Shown: one piece after another, positions 54,699 to 63,280 of the stretch
Position numbering within the stretch: position 1 is the first letter of the stretch
Layout: each line of letters starts with the position of its first letter
Source of the DNA: Acinetobacter haemolyticus CIP 64.3 = MTCC 9819
GTDB lineage: Bacteria > Pseudomonadota > Gammaproteobacteria > Pseudomonadales > Moraxellaceae
Assembly: GCF_000369065.1 (NCBI RefSeq)
Contig: NZ_KB849812.1
Coordinates: forward strand, 68,804 to 132,803
DNA length: 64,000 bases
Direction: 5' to 3'
The notes under the pieces: model-generated
The model's database searches: none
The model's input: only the letters and a program-made list of their open reading frames with translations
What the model was told of the DNA's origin: nothing
Translations under genes and position numbers: made by a program

Positions 54699-56744
54699 AT
54701 GACTTCAGTCCAGCAGTTACAAGGCGTTGGTGCTGCCGCAGCGACCTTATTAGAAAAGCTTCATATTTTTAGCACGGATGATTTGTTGTTTCATCTGCCG
54801 CGTGACTATGAGGATCGTAGCACTATTATTCCGATGAATCAGCTCATGGTCGGACGTAGTTACCTGCTAGAAGGCGAAGTTCGTTCTATCGACTTTCCAC
54901 CTGGAAAAAAGAAATCTCTTGCAGCATTGCTACAAGATGATTTTGGTAAAGTCACTTTGCGTTTCTATCATATCTACAAAGGCTTAACTGATCGTATTCA
55001 AGTAGGAAATCGATTACGCATATTTGGTGAAGTTAGAGTAGGTGCACGAGGGCTTGAACTTTATCATCCCGAGATACAAGTGATTCTACAGCACACGCCT
55101 TTGCCTAAAACACAACTGACAGCGATCTATCCGAGCACTGAAGGGCTCACGCAGCCCAAATTACGCGAATATGTGCGGCAGGCTTTGGCACATCATAGTG
55201 ATGATTTAGCAGAGCTATTACCCAGTAAATACAGCAATGGTTATGAATTAAAACAAGCGCTGCATTATATCCATGAGCCACCGATTGATGCCAATATGTT
55301 ACAACTCAATCAAGGTTCTCATCCCGCACAACAACGTTTGATTTTTGAAGAATTGGTTGCGCATCAGATTAGCCTGTTAACCCGTCGTGCCTATATTCGT
55401 CAAATTGCGGCCCCCCAATTTACCAGCAGTAAAGTTTTAGCCAAACAGCTCTTAGAATCATTGCCGTTTCAGATGACCAATGCCCAAAAGCGTGTATCAA
55501 AAGAAATCTTGCAAGATCTAAAACAACAGCAACCCATGTTGCGGTTGGTTCAAGGTGATGTTGGTGCAGGTAAAACACTTGTCGCAGCCATCGCAGCATG
55601 TCATGCACTTGAAGCTGAGTGGCAAGTCGCACTCATGGCACCGACTGAAATTTTAGCAGAACAACATTATTTGAATTTTAAACGCTGGTTTGAACCCTTA
55701 GGCATCGACGTCGCATGGTTGTCTGGTAAACAAAAAGGTAAAGCTCGCACCCAAGCAGAACAGCACATTAGAGAAGGCCATTCGCAACTGATCGTCGGTA
55801 CACATGCTTTATTCCAAGACAATGTTGCATTTTCTAAGCTTGGTTTGGTCATTATTGATGAACAACATCGTTTTGGTGTTGACCAACGCCTTGCCTTACG
55901 CAATAAAGGTGCGGATCAATTTACACCACACCAACTCGTCATGACGGCGACCCCCATCCCCCGCACCTTAGCTATGAGTGCGTACGGTGATTTAGATACC
56001 TCAGTGATTGATGAACTCCCACCAGGACGTACACCCATTCAAACCGTAACTATTCCGCTAGATCGTCGCGAAGAAGTACTACAGCGAATTGCCCAAAATT
56101 GTCGTGAAGGTAAACAAGCCTATTGGGTCTGTACCTTGGTTGAACAATCTGAAACACTTGATGCTCAAGCTGCGGAAGCCACCTATCAAGAAATTAAAGA
56201 ACGTTTCCCTGATCTAAATGTCGGACTTGTACATGGCAAAATGAAAGCCGATGAGAAACAAGCTGTTATGCAAGCCTTTAAAGATAATCAATCACAACTG
56301 TTGATTGCCACCACAGTCATTGAAGTAGGTGTGGATGTTCCTAATGCTTCGATTATGGTGATTGAAAATGCAGAACGTTTAGGCCTTTCCCAATTACATC
56401 AACTTCGAGGACGTGTGGGACGAGGCGCGACTGCGAGTTTCTGTGCCCTTCTTTATAAAACACCATTATCGCAAAATGGTCAGGAACGACTCTCCATCTT
56501 ACGAGAAAGTAATGATGGCTTCGTGATTGCAGAAAAAGATCTAGAAATTCGTGGACCAGGTGAGTTGCTTGGAACTAAACAAACGGGAGACATGGGTTTC
56601 CGTGTGGCACGTCTAGAACGAGATGATCATTTACTGACACAAGCACATTATGTTGCAGAACAAATTCTGAAAGACTATCCGCAACATGCAGAAGGTCTAT
56701 TAAAACGTTGGTTACCTGAAGCACCAAGATATGCTTATGTTTAA
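54699..56744 (+). CDS. recG: ATP-dependent DNA helicase RecG
   Basis: 681 residues. An N-terminal wedge/OB domain for branched DNA is followed by two helicase domains: Walker A QGDVGAGKT (near residue 285), DEQH box IIDEQHRFG (near 386), TATPIPRTLA, and a C-terminal QLRGRVGRG motif VI. It reverses stalled replication forks and processes Holliday junctions. The 3' end overlaps comF by 14 bases. Confidence 0.97.
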   Translation: MTSVQQLQGVGAAAATLLEKLHIFSTDDLLFHLPRDYEDRSTIIPMNQLMVGRSYLLEGEVRSIDFPPGKKKSLAALLQDDFGKVTLRFYHIYKGLTDRIQVGNRLRIFGEVRVGARGLELYHPEIQVILQHTPLPKTQLTAIYPSTEGLTQPKLREYVRQALAHHSDDLAELLPSKYSNGYELKQALHYIHEPPIDANMLQLNQGSHPAQQRLIFEELVAHQISLLTRRAYIRQIAAPQFTSSKVLAKQLLESLPFQMTNAQKRVSKEILQDLKQQQPMLRLVQGDVGAGKTLVAAIAACHALEAEWQVALMAPTEILAEQHYLNFKRWFEPLGIDVAWLSGKQKGKARTQAEQHIREGHSQLIVGTHALFQDNVAFSKLGLVIIDEQHRFGVDQRLALRNKGADQFTPHQLVMTATPIPRTLAMSAYGDLDTSVIDELPPGRTPIQTVTIPLDRREEVLQRIAQNCREGKQAYWVCTLVEQSETLDAQAAEATYQEIKERFPDLNVGLVHGKMKADEKQAVMQAFKDNQSQLLIATTVIEVGVDVPNASIMVIENAERLGLSQLHQLRGRVGRGATASFCALLYKTPLSQNGQERLSILRESNDGFVIAEKDLEIRGPGELLGTKQTGDMGFRVARLERDDHLLTQAHYVAEQILKDYPQHAEGLLKRWLPEAPRYAYV

Positions 56745-57396
56745 GTTACTTGGCAGTCAAACCCAACGATTCTTAGATCATTTCACTGCATGTGATTTAT
56801 GTGAAATAGGAGCCAAACAATACTTTGGCGTATGCAAAAATTGTTGGGATGATATGCCTTGGTTAAAACAAACAATTGAACGCAATCAACAGCAGGTCTT
56901 CGTTGCCTGCCATTATCAATATCCCATCAACCGCATTATTCAACAATTTAAATATGAGCAGAAGCTACATCACCAGCGAGTGCTCAGTGGCATCTTACAA
57001 CAAGTTAGACTTCCCAAAGTTCAAGCGATTGTTCCCATGCCCATTTCAACCGATCGCTTAGTCGAACGAGGCTTTAATCAATCTTTATTATTGGCTCAAG
57101 GCTTAGCACAAACGCTCAATATTCCAGTTTGGCAACCTGTTCGACGTTTAGCCCAACATTCTCAAAAAGGCTTATCCCGCCTAGAACGTTTGGAGAATAT
57201 CGAGCATCAGTTTATTGCTCATCCACCGAATAAAATCCGTTATCGCAAAGTCTTAATTGTTGATGATGTCATCACGACTGGCAGCTCGATTGATGCATTA
57301 TCCAAAAGCTTACGCCAATTGGGCTGCCAACAGATCTATGCTGTTTGTCTTGCTGCTGGTGGGGTTAAGGACTCAATCCTGCCATCTGTTGCTTAA
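56731..57396 (+). CDS. comF: ComF family protein (competence / phosphoribosyltransferase-like)
   Basis: 221 residues. A four-Cys zinc finger near the N-terminus (CDLC at 21-24 and CKNC at 35-38) is followed by a phosphoribosyltransferase fold with the PRPP-binding motif VLIVDDVITTGSS. In naturally competent bacteria ComF aids single-stranded DNA uptake, and Acinetobacter species are often competent. It overlaps recG by 14 bases, so translation may be coupled. Its 3' end overlaps the convergent NUDIX gene by 32 bases. Confidence 0.88.
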   Translation: MLMFKLLGSQTQRFLDHFTACDLCEIGAKQYFGVCKNCWDDMPWLKQTIERNQQQVFVACHYQYPINRIIQQFKYEQKLHHQRVLSGILQQVRLPKVQAIVPMPISTDRLVERGFNQSLLLAQGLAQTLNIPVWQPVRRLAQHSQKGLSRLERLENIEHQFIAHPPNKIRYRKVLIVDDVITTGSSIDALSKSLRQLGCQQIYAVCLAAGGVKDSILPSVA

Positions 57397-57772
57397 GCAT
57401 CCACGGGATCACCACCTCTTTGGTTAAAGGGGCGAGTAAAGTCGCTGAATCATTTAAATCAATCCATTTCATTTCTGCAATTTCTGCTGCAATCTGCGGT
57501 TGTTGTTTTAACTCAACCATGTAGAGATAACTGACTAATAGATGATCAGGTTCATTGGCAGCAGCTGTCTCAAACTTTCCAACAAATTGCTGGATCTCAC
57601 ACTCACAACCAATCTCTTCCAAGATTTCACGTTGAATCGTGATTTCAGGTGCTTCATTGATTTCCAATTTACCACCGACCTGCATAAATGCTTGCGTATT
57701 CTTTTTCCGCACCAACAAGAGTTGATCATGTTGATTTACGATGACCGCCGCTGCAACCGTTATAATTTTCAA
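57365..57772 (-). CDS. NUDIX hydrolase
   Basis: The Nudix box is complete: G, five residues, E, seven residues, then REILEEIG. I place the start at TTG 57772, because GAGGACG ends 8 bases upstream and it avoids overlap with the LOG gene; ATG 57802 would give a 145-residue product with a 20-base overlap. The predicted product (135 residues) starts LKIITVAAAVIVNQ. The substrate is unknown (nucleoside diphosphate-linked compounds). Convergent with comF. Confidence 0.75.
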   Translation of the reverse strand: MKIITVAAAVIVNQHDQLLLVRKKNTQAFMQVGGKLEINEAPEITIQREILEEIGCECEIQQFVGKFETAAANEPDHLLVSYLYMVELKQQPQIAAEIAEMKWIDLNDSATLLAPLTKEVVIPWMLKQQMAGLSP

Positions 57773-57782
57773 TGAAACGTCC

Positions 57783-58367
57783 TCATGCTTGAATTTCATC
57801 AACCGACATCCATTTAGGCACCGCAGGTTGATAGGTAGAAAATGCGGTTAGAATTTCATTAATATCATTTGCCACAATCAATTGATCAACAAAACGTGAC
57901 TGACTAAATCCACGTGCCACCGAACCTTGAATCATTTTAATTAAATCATCGTAAAAACCACCAACATTTAAAAATGCACATGGTTTTTGATGAATGCCGA
58001 GTTGATTCCAAGTCCATTGCTCAAAGATTTCTTCTAATGTTCCCGCACCACCAGGTAATGCAATAAATGCATCTGCTTGCTCAGACATCTGGGTTTTACG
58101 CTCATGCATATTATCAACCACATACAGTTCGGTTAACCCCTTATGTGCAAGCTCCCGATCAACCAATGCATTTGGAATAATACCAACCACACGTCCTCCA
58201 GCCTTTAATGCACTATCAGCAACGACACCCATTAAACCAGAACGACCACCACCGTAAATCAGCGTCTTACCTTGCTCTGCAATCGCCTGCCCAGTTGCTT
58301 GAGCCATTTGTTGATATATCGGATCGTTTCCAAGAGAAGAGCCACAGAAAACACATATTGAATTCAT
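57783..58367 (-). CDS. LOG-family protein (cytokinin riboside 5'-monophosphate phosphoribohydrolase-like)
   Basis: 194 residues, a lysine-decarboxylase-like Rossmann fold of the TIGR00730 group. The signature PGGAGTLEEIFEQW and YGGGRSGLMG are both present. Enzymes of this family hydrolyse AMP or cytokinin nucleotides to the base and ribose 5-phosphate. Immediately followed by the NUDIX gene in the same direction, likely one operon. Confidence 0.88.
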   Translation of the reverse strand: MNSICVFCGSSLGNDPIYQQMAQATGQAIAEQGKTLIYGGGRSGLMGVVADSALKAGGRVVGIIPNALVDRELAHKGLTELYVVDNMHERKTQMSEQADAFIALPGGAGTLEEIFEQWTWNQLGIHQKPCAFLNVGGFYDDLIKMIQGSVARGFSQSRFVDQLIVANDINEILTAFSTYQPAVPKWMSVDEIQA

Positions 58368-58540
58368 ACAATTAAAACCGTTTTATGCAATTGTCATGCT
58401 GTTAAAGTAAGCTAAGAAACAAGATTTTTGAGAAAATAACGATTAGGCAAGTGTTTTTCATTGCATCCTTGTCTAAAATACACGCTGACTTTCTGCAAAG
58501 TGCAAAAAGTCCTAATATTCACTGCGCGAGGAAAAAAGAC

Positions 58541-59557
58541 ATGCTTGAAGCCTTTTATGCCACAGAGCGCGGTAGCCTAGAAGACGCAACCATCAATGGT
58601 GGTTTTGATCTCTACCCTGAGTTGGTCTGGATCGATCTAATCGCACCATCCCAAGAAGAGCAGCAATGGGTACTCGATGCCTATGAACGAAATTTACCTA
58701 CCTTAAAGTCACTGGAAGATATTTCCTCATCTGCACGATTTTACCGTGATGATGATGGGATTTTGCATATCAGTACTTATTTTTTAACAAAGAATAAAAA
58801 CTTTCAATCTGATCGAGAACAAGAAGATTTAGAAAATACATTGGCGGCGACGGTACATACCGTTGCATTCTTGCTTGAAAAAAATCGACTCATTACTTTG
58901 CGTGGTGAAAAACTCGTTGCTTTCCGCGCCTTTCGTTCACGCGCTCGGCGGAATGATTATGAGATGGACTATAAAAATCCCGTTTGGATTTTATTAGGAC
59001 TCTTAGAAGCTAAACTAGATGAACTGTCAGATATTCTTGAGGATACTCATCGATACCTTGAAGAATATTCTGCTGAGGTTCTCAATGATCATCATCGTGA
59101 GCAAATCTTGGATCTTGATGACATGATCACACGGTTAGCGCATCAAGAAGATATGCTAGGAAAAGCACAGCTCTGTCTAACTGACTTACGTCGAGTGCTG
59201 ACCTTCCTATCACGTCCACGTGCATTAGGCAGTCATATATATGATGCTGATATTCGAGAAATGAGTGAAGATGTACGCTCTTTACTTGAGCATAATGCGT
59301 TCTTATTCCAGAAGCTAAAATTCTTACTTGATATTACGACTGGTTTTGCCAACACTGAAATGAATGAAACCTTTAAGCGTTTCTCTATTTTACCCAGTAT
59401 GTTAGCCCCACCCATGTTGGTTGCCAGTATCTACGGTATGAATACAGATGTATTACCTTTTGCTCAAGGGGATACCAGCTTCTGGATTGTTATTACCTTT
59501 GTTACTACATTATTAATCGGTCCAATCCTCTATTTCCGTTGGAAGAAATGGATTTAA
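58541..59557 (+). CDS. corA: CorA-type magnesium transporter
   Basis: 338 residues from ATG 58541 (GAGGAA upstream); a longer in-frame start adds 30 unlikely residues. Cytoplasmic funnel domain with long helices, then two C-terminal transmembrane helices, with the signature YGMN at about residues 297-300 at the first helix end. It ends in the basic RWKKWI. Pentameric Mg2+ (also Co2+, Ni2+) channel. An 8-bp hairpin (59581-59608) follows without a clear T-tract. Confidence 0.92.
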   Translation: MLEAFYATERGSLEDATINGGFDLYPELVWIDLIAPSQEEQQWVLDAYERNLPTLKSLEDISSSARFYRDDDGILHISTYFLTKNKNFQSDREQEDLENTLAATVHTVAFLLEKNRLITLRGEKLVAFRAFRSRARRNDYEMDYKNPVWILLGLLEAKLDELSDILEDTHRYLEEYSAEVLNDHHREQILDLDDMITRLAHQEDMLGKAQLCLTDLRRVLTFLSRPRALGSHIYDADIREMSEDVRSLLEHNAFLFQKLKFLLDITTGFANTEMNETFKRFSILPSMLAPPMLVASIYGMNTDVLPFAQGDTSFWIVITFVTTLLIGPILYFRWKKWI

Positions 59558-59580
59558 TCTTATTACCAGCACGTTTATCT

Positions 59581-59608
59581 GCCTCCATATATAGACCATA
59601 ATGGAGGC
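59581..59608. terminator. Hairpin between corA and the acyltransferase gene (weak terminator)
   Basis: GCCTCCAT (59581-59588) pairs with ATGGAGGC (59601-59608). Neither direction has a proper T-tract, so intrinsic termination is doubtful. Confidence 0.35.
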
Positions 59609-59630
59609 TAAAAATTCGAGTTTTAGTTAG

Positions 59631-61547
59631 CTATTGGTACAAAGCAGATCTAAACATCGGGGTTAGTAATTTATTTCCATATTCACTTAAATGATCCCCA
59701 TCTCGATAAATCGGTCGCCCTTGATATTCAGCAATACACTTCCCACTTTTACATAAAGTCGCGCTTGGGTTCAGAGTATGTGCCCCACATTGAGCTGCGA
59801 CACGACCTAAAATCTCACTCACTTTCCCAACTCTTGCCTGATAGGTTGCAAGAGAAATCGAAAGATCATTGCGCTTATACTGAAATAAAACCTGTTTCGC
59901 CATCATTTCTGGCACATCAAAGCCCATTTCAGGAATTGGTAGAACCAAATACACAGGATTAGTTTTAGTTAAAGCACAAATACTAGACTGCAAATGTTGC
60001 TCAAAGCCAAGATAAGTCTCTGCTTTAGATTCATCTTCTTTATTGAAATAAATTTTGAGTGGGTTCTTATGATCTACTTTTTCTGGATTATTCTCCCCTT
60101 CTAACTGCAAAGCATAACGATTAATCAGAAAGATCGGAGTACCTTTTTCTTTATTCAACAATATCGAACGCTCTTGGTTAATCGCTTCACAGTTCTCATT
60201 ACTAAATTTTGCACCTAAAATATAAGGACAACCTGATTTTGTTAAAGTCAGTACCCCCTCTTTCTTTAAGTCAAAAACCGCTGCAACAGAAGTTGCCACT
60301 GCATTGGCGTGACTATCTCCCAGTACAATCGCCTTAATTGCGTGAGCTTGCCCAATCTGACACGGTATAATTCGAGGGTCTCGAAAACCAGGATCACATT
60401 TATAAGGATTCGTATTATTAACTTCATCTAGAATTTTGAGGATACGAGGTGAATAATGAGATTCAAATCCATTGGTTTTTTTAACCCCATAACCACAAAG
60501 AAATAAAACCAAAACCATATACAAGGGTTTTACTTTATAAATTTCTTTCCAAGTTGTGAACTTTTTGAATTTAATTTGTTCGATATATTTATAGCTTAAA
60601 TAACCAATTGCGATTGATAAACAAATTCCATAAATTTCCCAATTATTCCAAGAGAAATATAAACCAGCAACAACAAGTGGCCAATGCCAAACATAGATTG
60701 AATATGACCACTTTCCAACCGAATTAAATAAGGCATTGTTGAGAAATATATTCTTTTGATTAGCACTTAAAATAATAAAATAAGCACCTAAAACAGGTAA
60801 TAAAGCCCAATAACTCGGCCAAGGTGTTTGTGCTGAAAACAAAACATAGGACCCTAAGATACAAATTATCCCAATCCACTGTATCAAAGCCCGATATTTA
60901 AACAGTTTGATTGGCATAGGATATAAAAATGCTAAACCACCAAACAACATTTCCCATGCACGAGAGGTCAACAAAAAATAAGCGCTCTGGCTATTTTTTT
61001 CTGTAGCATAAATGGCATAACAGAAGCTCATCGCAAATAACGCCAAAATAACGCATTTAATTTTCTGTAAAGTGAAAAACCTTTTTAGAACTAATAGAAT
61101 AACAGGGAAAAAGATATAAAACTGCCACTCTACGGAAAGCGACCATGTATGTAATAACCACTTGGTTTTCTCATTACTATCGAAATACCCATCCCCTTTG
61201 GTAAACAATATATTTGAGGTAAACAGTGAGCTTTTTTCGACTTGTCGACCTAAGTCCTTATAATCAGTCGGTAATAGATAAAACCACCCAAAGACAAGAA
61301 GTACAGCTGCCATCGCAGTCAATACAGGGATAATACGATTTGCCCGAGCAATATAAAATTTAAATATATTAAAGGTATTTTTTTCCATTTCATTAAAGAG
61401 AATGGATGTCATTAAAAAGCCGGAAATAACAAAGAAAACATCGACTCCCGCAAAACCGCCTGATAGCCATTCAGGATTAAAATGAAAGAAAACAACAGCA
61501 AGTACTGCTATTGCTCTTAAGCTATTAATATCATAACGAAAAGTCAT
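59631..61547 (-). CDS. OafA/YrhL-type acyltransferase with C-terminal SGNH domain
   Basis: 638 residues. An N-terminal acyltransferase-3 membrane domain (about ten helices, starting RAIAVLAVVFFHF, with the invariant SGGFAGVDVFFVISGFL region) is followed by a periplasmic SGNH-hydrolase-like domain (GDSHANA, near residue 415; DGDHLSEYG near the C-terminus). Such proteins O-acetylate surface polysaccharides such as O-antigen, LOS or capsule. It is not in a visible polysaccharide locus. AT-rich relative to neighbours, and no co-directional partner. Confidence 0.86.
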   Translation of the reverse strand: MTFRYDINSLRAIAVLAVVFFHFNPEWLSGGFAGVDVFFVISGFLMTSILFNEMEKNTFNIFKFYIARANRIIPVLTAMAAVLLVFGWFYLLPTDYKDLGRQVEKSSLFTSNILFTKGDGYFDSNEKTKWLLHTWSLSVEWQFYIFFPVILLVLKRFFTLQKIKCVILALFAMSFCYAIYATEKNSQSAYFLLTSRAWEMLFGGLAFLYPMPIKLFKYRALIQWIGIICILGSYVLFSAQTPWPSYWALLPVLGAYFIILSANQKNIFLNNALFNSVGKWSYSIYVWHWPLVVAGLYFSWNNWEIYGICLSIAIGYLSYKYIEQIKFKKFTTWKEIYKVKPLYMVLVLFLCGYGVKKTNGFESHYSPRILKILDEVNNTNPYKCDPGFRDPRIIPCQIGQAHAIKAIVLGDSHANAVATSVAAVFDLKKEGVLTLTKSGCPYILGAKFSNENCEAINQERSILLNKEKGTPIFLINRYALQLEGENNPEKVDHKNPLKIYFNKEDESKAETYLGFEQHLQSSICALTKTNPVYLVLPIPEMGFDVPEMMAKQVLFQYKRNDLSISLATYQARVGKVSEILGRVAAQCGAHTLNPSATLCKSGKCIAEYQGRPIYRDGDHLSEYGNKLLTPMFRSALYQ

Positions 61548-61623
61548 ATATGAAATGTTCTTACACCTATTTCAGAGCCAGCATTGTAAGTATAAATATA
61601 ATGTCGTGCTAACATTTTCCCGT

Positions 61624-61654
61624 AAAAAAAGAGCTTTATCAAAAGCTCTTTTTT
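61624..61654 (-). terminator. Terminator of the mla operon
   Basis: GAGCTTT (61631-61637) pairs with AAAGCTC (61642-61648), 4-base loop. Read leftward it is followed by seven U; the other strand also has a T6 tail. Confidence 0.88.
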
Positions 61655-61666
61655 CATACTTCAATT

Positions 61667-61954
61667 TCAGATCAATTTCAGATCATCTTGCAAATGACTC
61701 GCTTGGATGATTTTCAACATTTTCTCAGAAACGTTTTTGAAATGCAGTCCTTTACGCTCTGGTGTTTGACGCAACCATTGTACCAATACTGCCAATGATA
61801 AAGTATTACCATTTTCAAGCTGCGCAAGATCAACCACCAAAGGAAAATTCTGATGTTGCTGAATATGCTTTAAGCCAGCCTGATAAACTTGCTCTGCATT
61901 CTCAAAATTAATCGTTTTTGAAACAATCAATTGCTGATCAATATACTGAATCAC
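61667..61954 (-). CDS. mlaB: MlaB, STAS-domain protein of the Mla ABC complex
   Basis: 95 residues, a cytosolic STAS domain that binds the MlaF ATPase and stabilises the MlaFEDB complex. The ENGNTLSLAVLVQWLRQ segment fits the STAS helix near the regulatory position. Last gene of the operon, 11 bases after mlaC, and followed by a terminator. Confidence 0.88.
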   Translation of the reverse strand: MIQYIDQQLIVSKTINFENAEQVYQAGLKHIQQHQNFPLVVDLAQLENGNTLSLAVLVQWLRQTPERKGLHFKNVSEKMLKIIQASHLQDDLKLI

Positions 61955-61965
61955 CCATCACCTAC

Positions 61966-62598
61966 TTATTTCTTTGTAACTGCAGCATCTGCATCTGGTT
62001 TGAAGGTTGCAATTGCTTTGTTGATGTCACCACCATTACGCTGAACTGTCGCAGCAAACTGGTTACGGAATTGCAAACCTAAGTCAATACCCGCGACATT
62101 CACATTACGGATGCGCCATTGGTCGCCTTTATCTACCAACTGGAATGACACAGGAATCTTCTCACCATTATTAAGAAAATCTAAAGTCACTACAGGATTT
62201 TTCGAGTTTGTCGCACGGTATGGACGCATGGTGTAACTTTGGTTCGTGTATTTCGCAAAAGCACTACCATAGTTTTCGATGATCACTTCACGGAAGTTTT
62301 TTTCAAACTGTGCGCGTTGTGCTGCAGTTGTATGCTGATTATTTGCATAAGTACCCAATACGATACGAGTAAATGCTTGTGAATCTACATATGGATCAAG
62401 ATTTTGGCGAATAATTGTTCTAACCAATTCAGGGTTGTTTTGTAACTTCGCATGATCAGCTTTTAAACGTGTCACCAAACCGTCCGCCACACGTTTTACA
62501 AAGTCTGGTGGGGTTTCTGTTGGTGCTGCAAATGCTGCACTAGCAAGCATAGTTGATAATACACTTGCAGTTAAAGTCTGTTTCAATAATGTGTTCAC
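61966..62598 (-). CDS. mlaC: MlaC, periplasmic phospholipid-binding protein
   Basis: 210 residues with a Sec signal peptide (cleavage near AAFA, residue 24). Contains the MlaC/Ttg2D-type helical domain and IPVSFQLVDKGDQWRIRNVNVAGIDLG (residues about 145-170; key D-K-G and W-R). It shuttles phospholipids between the outer-membrane MlaA-porin complex and the inner-membrane MlaFEDB complex. mlaA is not in the window. Confidence 0.93.
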   Translation of the reverse strand: MNTLLKQTLTASVLSTMLASAAFAAPTETPPDFVKRVADGLVTRLKADHAKLQNNPELVRTIIRQNLDPYVDSQAFTRIVLGTYANNQHTTAAQRAQFEKNFREVIIENYGSAFAKYTNQSYTMRPYRATNSKNPVVTLDFLNNGEKIPVSFQLVDKGDQWRIRNVNVAGIDLGLQFRNQFAATVQRNGGDINKAIATFKPDADAAVTKK

Positions 62599-62617
62599 TT
62601 TAAACTCCTAAATACGA

Positions 62618-63280
62618 TTACTCAGCAAAAGATGGTTCAGCATCTGCTTGTGATACTGAACTTCCAGTATCAGATGCAACTTTGCCAGCACCGCCACCAG
62701 TAATAAACTTACTGATTAAATCTTCTAGATCCATTGTACCTTGGGTATTTGAAATTACGTCACCACGCTTTAAGTAGTTCACACCACCACCTGGGATAAC
62801 TTTCAAATATTTCTCACCCAATAAGCCATTGGTCGCTACCATTATATAAGCATCTTCATCAATACTGGTGATGGAGGTCATGTTACTGATAAGTTGCTGT
62901 TCCATTGCTTTTTGTTGCGCAGCGTCGGCTTGCTCATAATCAGTACTGTAACGTAACTCTTCCAAAGCATTGTTTTGAACGTCTTTGAGTTGTTCTGGAT
63001 TAAAGCTCGTGAGTTTTCCATCTAGATCAAATTTAACTGTTGCTAAACGAGTCACTGGATCAAGCGTAATCGAGTCCACACGACCAATGGTAACACCACT
63101 CATGGTGACCTTAGCGCGCGTTTTCAACCCATTAATATTGTCAAACTGGGCTGTCATGCTATAACTGTCACGAAGATTAGTACCAACTAAACCACTCACC
63201 TTCATTGCCAGAAAAAATAGAGCAATACCGAAGATAATGACAAAAATACCTACGGCCAGCTCACTAGTACGTGATTTCAT
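62618..63280 (-). CDS. mlaD: MlaD, MCE-domain membrane-anchored protein
   Basis: 220 residues: one N-terminal transmembrane helix, then the MCE domain (about 40-150; FDNINGLKTRAKVTMSGVTIG). It forms a hexameric ring in the periplasm on MlaE that passes lipids to or from MlaC. Residues about 99-120 are an insertion rich in Ala/Gln that may be a lineage-specific extension. Shares one base with mlaE. Confidence 0.94.
   Translation of the reverse strand: MKSRTSELAVGIFVIIFGIALFFLAMKVSGLVGTNLRDSYSMTAQFDNINGLKTRAKVTMSGVTIGRVDSITLDPVTRLATVKFDLDGKLTSFNPEQLKDVQNNALEELRYSTDYEQADAAQQKAMEQQLISNMTSITSIDEDAYIMVATNGLLGEKYLKVIPGGGVNYLKRGDVISNTQGTMDLEDLISKFITGGGAGKVASDTGSSVSQADAEPSFAE

Noticed and set aside
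61661..61690. Short repeat of TTTCAGATCAA at the mlaB end
   Set aside because: Two near-copies of about 13 bases next to a terminator; too short and AT-rich to be meaningful.
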